From assembly GCA_904394215.1 (NCBI GenBank), contig CAJFNF010000021.1, positions 1-45,704 on the forward strand: DNA of 45,704 bases, given 5' to 3'. The stretch comes from an uncultured Faecalibacterium sp. Lineage in GTDB: Bacteria; Bacillota; Clostridia; Oscillospirales; Ruminococcaceae. Numbering within the stretch: position 1 is the first letter of the stretch; each line of letters begins with the position of its first letter. Positions 43,554 through 45,704 of this stretch are shown here, piece by piece. A program made the position numbers and the translations under genes. Below the pieces are notes generated by a model, which ran no database searches, was not told the DNA's origin, and worked only from the letters and a program-made list of their open reading frames with translations.

Positions 43554-44600
43554 TCACCCCTCCGACCGTGCCATGATGTGGATTTCGTTGGGGCCGATCC
43601 GCATACCGATCCGCTCACCGGGGGTGCAGGCCCGGGTGGAATGGATCAGCCACTCCCGGCCATCGCAGTCCACATGCATCTCAAAATGGACGCCCTTGAA
43701 GATGACGTCGTTGACCACACCGGTCAGCTGGCCTTCCATCGGGGAAACCACCTCGATGTCCTCGGGGCGGACCACCACCTGGACGCTCTGTTCCGGCTTG
43801 AAGCCGCGATCCACACAGGGGAACTGGGCGCCGGCAAAGGACACCAGGAAGTCCCGGTGCATGACGCCGTCAATGATGTTGGAATCGCCGATGAAATCGG
43901 CTACAAAAGCGTTCTTGGGCTCATTGTAAATCTCTTCGGGGGTACCCACCTGCTGAATCACGCCGCCGTTCATGACCACCACCGTGTCCGACATGGTCAG
44001 GGCTTCCTCCTGGTCATGGGTGACATAAATAAAGGTGATGTTCATCTCCCGCTGCAGGCGCTTCAGCTCCAGCTGCATCTCCTTGCGGAGCTTCAGGTCC
44101 AGAGCACCCAGCGGCTCATCCAGCAGAAGAATCTCAGGCTCATTGACCAGACTGCGTGCAATCGCTACCCGCTGCTGCTGGCCGCCCGACATCTGGGTGA
44201 TGCTGCGGCGCTCAAACCCTTTCAGGCCCACAACCTCCAGCATATCCCGCACCTTGGTGCGGATGGTGTCCTCATCCATGTGCTTGAGCCGCAGGCCGAA
44301 AGCCACATTTTCGAACACATTCAGATGCGGAAACAGTGCGTACTTTTGGAACACCGTGTTGACCGGGCGGCGGTAAGGCGGCACGCCAGTGATATTTTTG
44401 CCGTGCAGGATGATTTCGCCTGCATTCGGTTCCAGAAAACCGGCGATCAGTCGAAGCGTAGTGGTTTTGCCGCAGCCGGATGCACCCAGCAGCGTCACAA
44501 ATTCCTTGTCGTGGATATCCAGGTTCAATCCATTCAGGATCCGCTGGCCGTCAAAATCCACTACAATGTTGCGCAGGGATACGATTACAGAATTGTCCAT
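43554..44600 (-). CDS. potA: Spermidine/putrescine ABC transporter ATPase PotA
   Basis: This 348-residue ATPase has GASGCGKTT, the signature MSGGQQQRVA, LLDEPLGALD and a C-terminal TOBE regulatory domain (VVRPEDIEV). It powers uptake through PotB-PotC. The ATG at 44600 is the first in frame, but GGGGAGG is 13 bases upstream, a little far. It opens the potA-B-C-D-thioesterase operon. Confidence 0.94.
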   Translation of the reverse strand: MDNSVIVSLRNIVVDFDGQRILNGLNLDIHDKEFVTLLGASGCGKTTTLRLIAGFLEPNAGEIILHGKNITGVPPYRRPVNTVFQKYALFPHLNVFENVAFGLRLKHMDEDTIRTKVRDMLEVVGLKGFERRSITQMSGGQQQRVAIARSLVNEPEILLLDEPLGALDLKLRKEMQLELKRLQREMNITFIYVTHDQEEALTMSDTVVVMNGGVIQQVGTPEEIYNEPKNAFVADFIGDSNIIDGVMHRDFLVSFAGAQFPCVDRGFKPEQSVQVVVRPEDIEVVSPMEGQLTGVVNDVIFKGVHFEMHVDCDGREWLIHSTRACTPGERIGMRIGPNEIHIMARSEG

Positions 44601-44682
44601 TTTCCAGATGAGTCCTCCCCTTTTTCGTGGAATCCAATGTGTCGCGTGCCGGCCGCAATAATACAGTCGACATACTGCGTCT

Positions 44683-44711
44683 ATCTTAAACAATCGCGCA
44701 GAAAATGTCAA
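44683..44711 (-). promoter_or_regulatory. Promoter of the pot operon
   Basis: Minus-strand perfect TTGACA (44711-44706), 17 bp and TAAGAT (44688-44683), leaving a leader of about 75 bases. The nearby IS element lies about 120 bases upstream and does not disturb it. Confidence 0.85.
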
Positions 44712-44831
44712 TTCATAAAAACCCTTTTTGTGTATAGTCCTTTCCCCGCCGCCTTCAAAACATACGCAGGTACCACAAAAGCCCGGATGCGGCCATGAAG
44801 CGAACCAGTAAAAACGGACAACAGACAAAAG

Positions 44832-44870
44832 CCCCCTGAAGTAGGACAATGAAAGTACTACGTCAGGGGG
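44832..44870 (+). promoter_or_regulatory. Hairpin covering the orfA ribosome-binding site of the IS
   Basis: CCCCCTGA (44832-44839) and GTAG (44841-44844) pair with CTAC and TCAGGGGG (44858-44870). The right arm contains the GGGGG that acts as ribosome-binding site for the ATG at 44878. RNA begun outside the element would fold this way and block transposase translation. Confidence 0.5.
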
Positions 44871-44877
44871 TTATTGT

Positions 44878-45162
44878 ATGTCCAGAAGATATCAGAAAGT
44901 GCAGGAGTTGCTGCCGCAGATCAAGCAAATGCTTGAGCAGGGAATGAGTCAGAGAGAAGTTGCAGAATCCTTAGGGCTAAAAGGAGAGCAGCCTGTGCAT
45001 GACCTGCTGAAGCGAGAACGGAAGAAAGAACTACAGGGAATACGCAAACAACGTGGACGAAAGCCAGCCAAAACATTAGCAGAATATAAACGGGAGAATA
45101 AACGTTTGCAAATGGAGAATGAGTTGCTGCGGGATTTTCTGCAATCCACAGGAAGGAAGTGA
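44878..45162 (+). CDS. IS3-family transposase OrfA
   Basis: A 94-residue protein with an N-terminal helix-turn-helix (GMSQREVAESLG) and a C-terminal leucine-rich coiled coil (ENKRLQMENELL). It binds the element's ends and is fused to OrfB by a -1 frameshift in many relatives. The GTGA overlap with OrfB suggests either re-initiation or frameshifting here. Confidence 0.88.
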   Translation: MSRRYQKVQELLPQIKQMLEQGMSQREVAESLGLKGEQPVHDLLKRERKKELQGIRKQRGRKPAKTLAEYKRENKRLQMENELLRDFLQSTGRK

Positions 45163-45704
45163 GAGCCAGGGCAAAATATGCCGTCATCTACCGTCACAGA
45201 GAAAAGTATTCTGTGCTCGTCATGTGCAGATTCTTTTCGGTATCCAGAAGTGGCTATTACAGCTTTGTAAAGAATCTGAGCCGACCCGAGAAAGACGCCG
45301 CATTGGCAGAGAAAATTCGGAATCAGCAGGACAAATGTTTTCATACCTATGGCTACCGCAGAATGTGGCAGTGGCTAAAAAACAATGAAGCAATCTGCCA
45401 TAACCCTAAAACAATCCTGCGTGTTATGAAAAAATACGGTTTGCTGTCTGAAATTCGCCGCCGCAGACGCTGGCAGCAGATGGGTCAGCAGCTGCATAAG
45501 TACCAGAACCTTCTTAACCGGGACTTTCAGGCTGAAGCGCCAAACCGCAAATGGGTGACCGATATTTCCTATATCCAAACCAAACAAGGTGTACTGTACC
45601 TGTCCATGATCCGGGATCTGTACGACAACAGCATTGTAGCTTACAAGACTGCAACCCAGCAAACAGTGAACCTGGTGCTGGATACCATCCGCCAGGCAGT
45701 GCGC
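45159..45704 (+). CDS. IS3-family transposase OrfB (truncated by the window)
   Basis: In the -1 frame from GTG 45159 (open from 45123) the sequence encodes SVSRSGYYSF, then HTYGYRRMW and the integrase core start WVTDISYI with the first catalytic Asp, and DLYDNSIVAY. The second Asp and Glu of the DDE triad should follow; the frame runs off the window at residue 182. It is intact as far as visible. Confidence 0.88.
   Translation, partial: MRARAKYAVIYRHREKYSVLVMCRFFSVSRSGYYSFVKNLSRPEKDAALAEKIRNQQDKCFHTYGYRRMWQWLKNNEAICHNPKTILRVMKKYGLLSEIRRRRRWQQMGQQLHKYQNLLNRDFQAEAPNRKWVTDISYIQTKQGVLYLSMIRDLYDNSIVAYKTATQQTVNLVLDTIRQAVR

Larger units (their letters stand above)
44832..45704 (+). mobile_element. 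IS3-family insertion sequence, cut by the window end
   Basis: Two overlapping frames with an IS3-type OrfA and a DDE-type OrfB start here. The left end is near 44832 or a few bases before; I cannot define the terminal repeat without the right end. The AT-richer codon use differs from the GC-rich neighbours, a sign of transfer. Confidence 0.85.

Noticed and set aside
1-45704. CRISPR array, prophage, toxin-antitoxin or defence islands
   Set aside because: No regular direct repeats with spacers and no such protein families were seen.

Overview
The window looks like chromosome from a GC-rich, low-complexity-tolerant Clostridia species, most likely in the Faecalibacterium / Subdoligranulum / Gemmiger part of the Oscillospiraceae. 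This is inferred from protein character and gene order (phoH-ybeY-era-yqzL-recO, mutS2, yqfC/yqfD, ylbJ, YlmC/YmxH, Gx transporter, YerC), not from a database search. Nearly all genes lie on the minus strand. The only plus-strand genes are tRNA-Thr, yqfC-yqfD, one HAD phosphatase and an insertion sequence at the right edge.

Left part (0.2-7.5 kb): a six-gene polyamine operon, read right to left as speA (arginine decarboxylase), speE (aminopropyltransferase), a carboxynorspermidine/carboxyspermidine dehydrogenase, nspC (its decarboxylase), aguA (agmatine deiminase) and aguB (N-carbamoylputrescine amidase). Together these convert arginine to agmatine, putrescine and spermidine, and the operon ends in a clear terminator. 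Upstream of speA lies a region of about 360 nt with its own strong promoter, at least seven hairpins and a very strong terminator, with no clear promoter between that terminator and speA. I read it as an unassigned structured RNA or leader.

Central part (7.7-31.5 kb): housekeeping and envelope genes. They are a cwlD-type amidase, mutS2, recO overlapped by a small yqzL gene, era, ybeY and phoH. Next come tRNA-Thr and the sporulation-type genes ylbJ and yqfC-yqfD. These are followed by hslO, a methyltransferase, ysxC, lon, a Gx transporter, an ABC-F ATPase and HAD phosphatases. A membrane-anchored SGNH hydrolase with a long serine tail, a YerC-type regulator, tsf and rpsB complete the section. 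The 5' end of rpsB appears to have lost about 29 bases between its proper start and the conserved HFGHQT segment.

Right part (31.5-45.7 kb): an LtaS-like sulfatase-fold membrane protein, a YlmC/YmxH PRC-barrel protein, a HAD hydrolase, a small DUF1540 protein, a DUF1624-like membrane protein, tRNA-Leu, pncB and guaB. Between guaB and the next operon is a candidate small RNA of about 175 nt with its own promoter and terminator and CU-rich loops complementary to Shine-Dalgarno sequences. The potABCD polyamine-uptake operon follows, with an acyl-ACP thioesterase gene at its end, so polyamine synthesis and uptake sit at opposite ends of the window. An IS3-family element, cut by the window end, lies beyond potA.

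Most intergenic promoters I could read are of the vegetative type (TTGNNN, 16-17 bp, TANNNT). The least explained parts of the window are the two RNA candidates (about 7143-7505 and 39611-39785) and the broken rpsB start.
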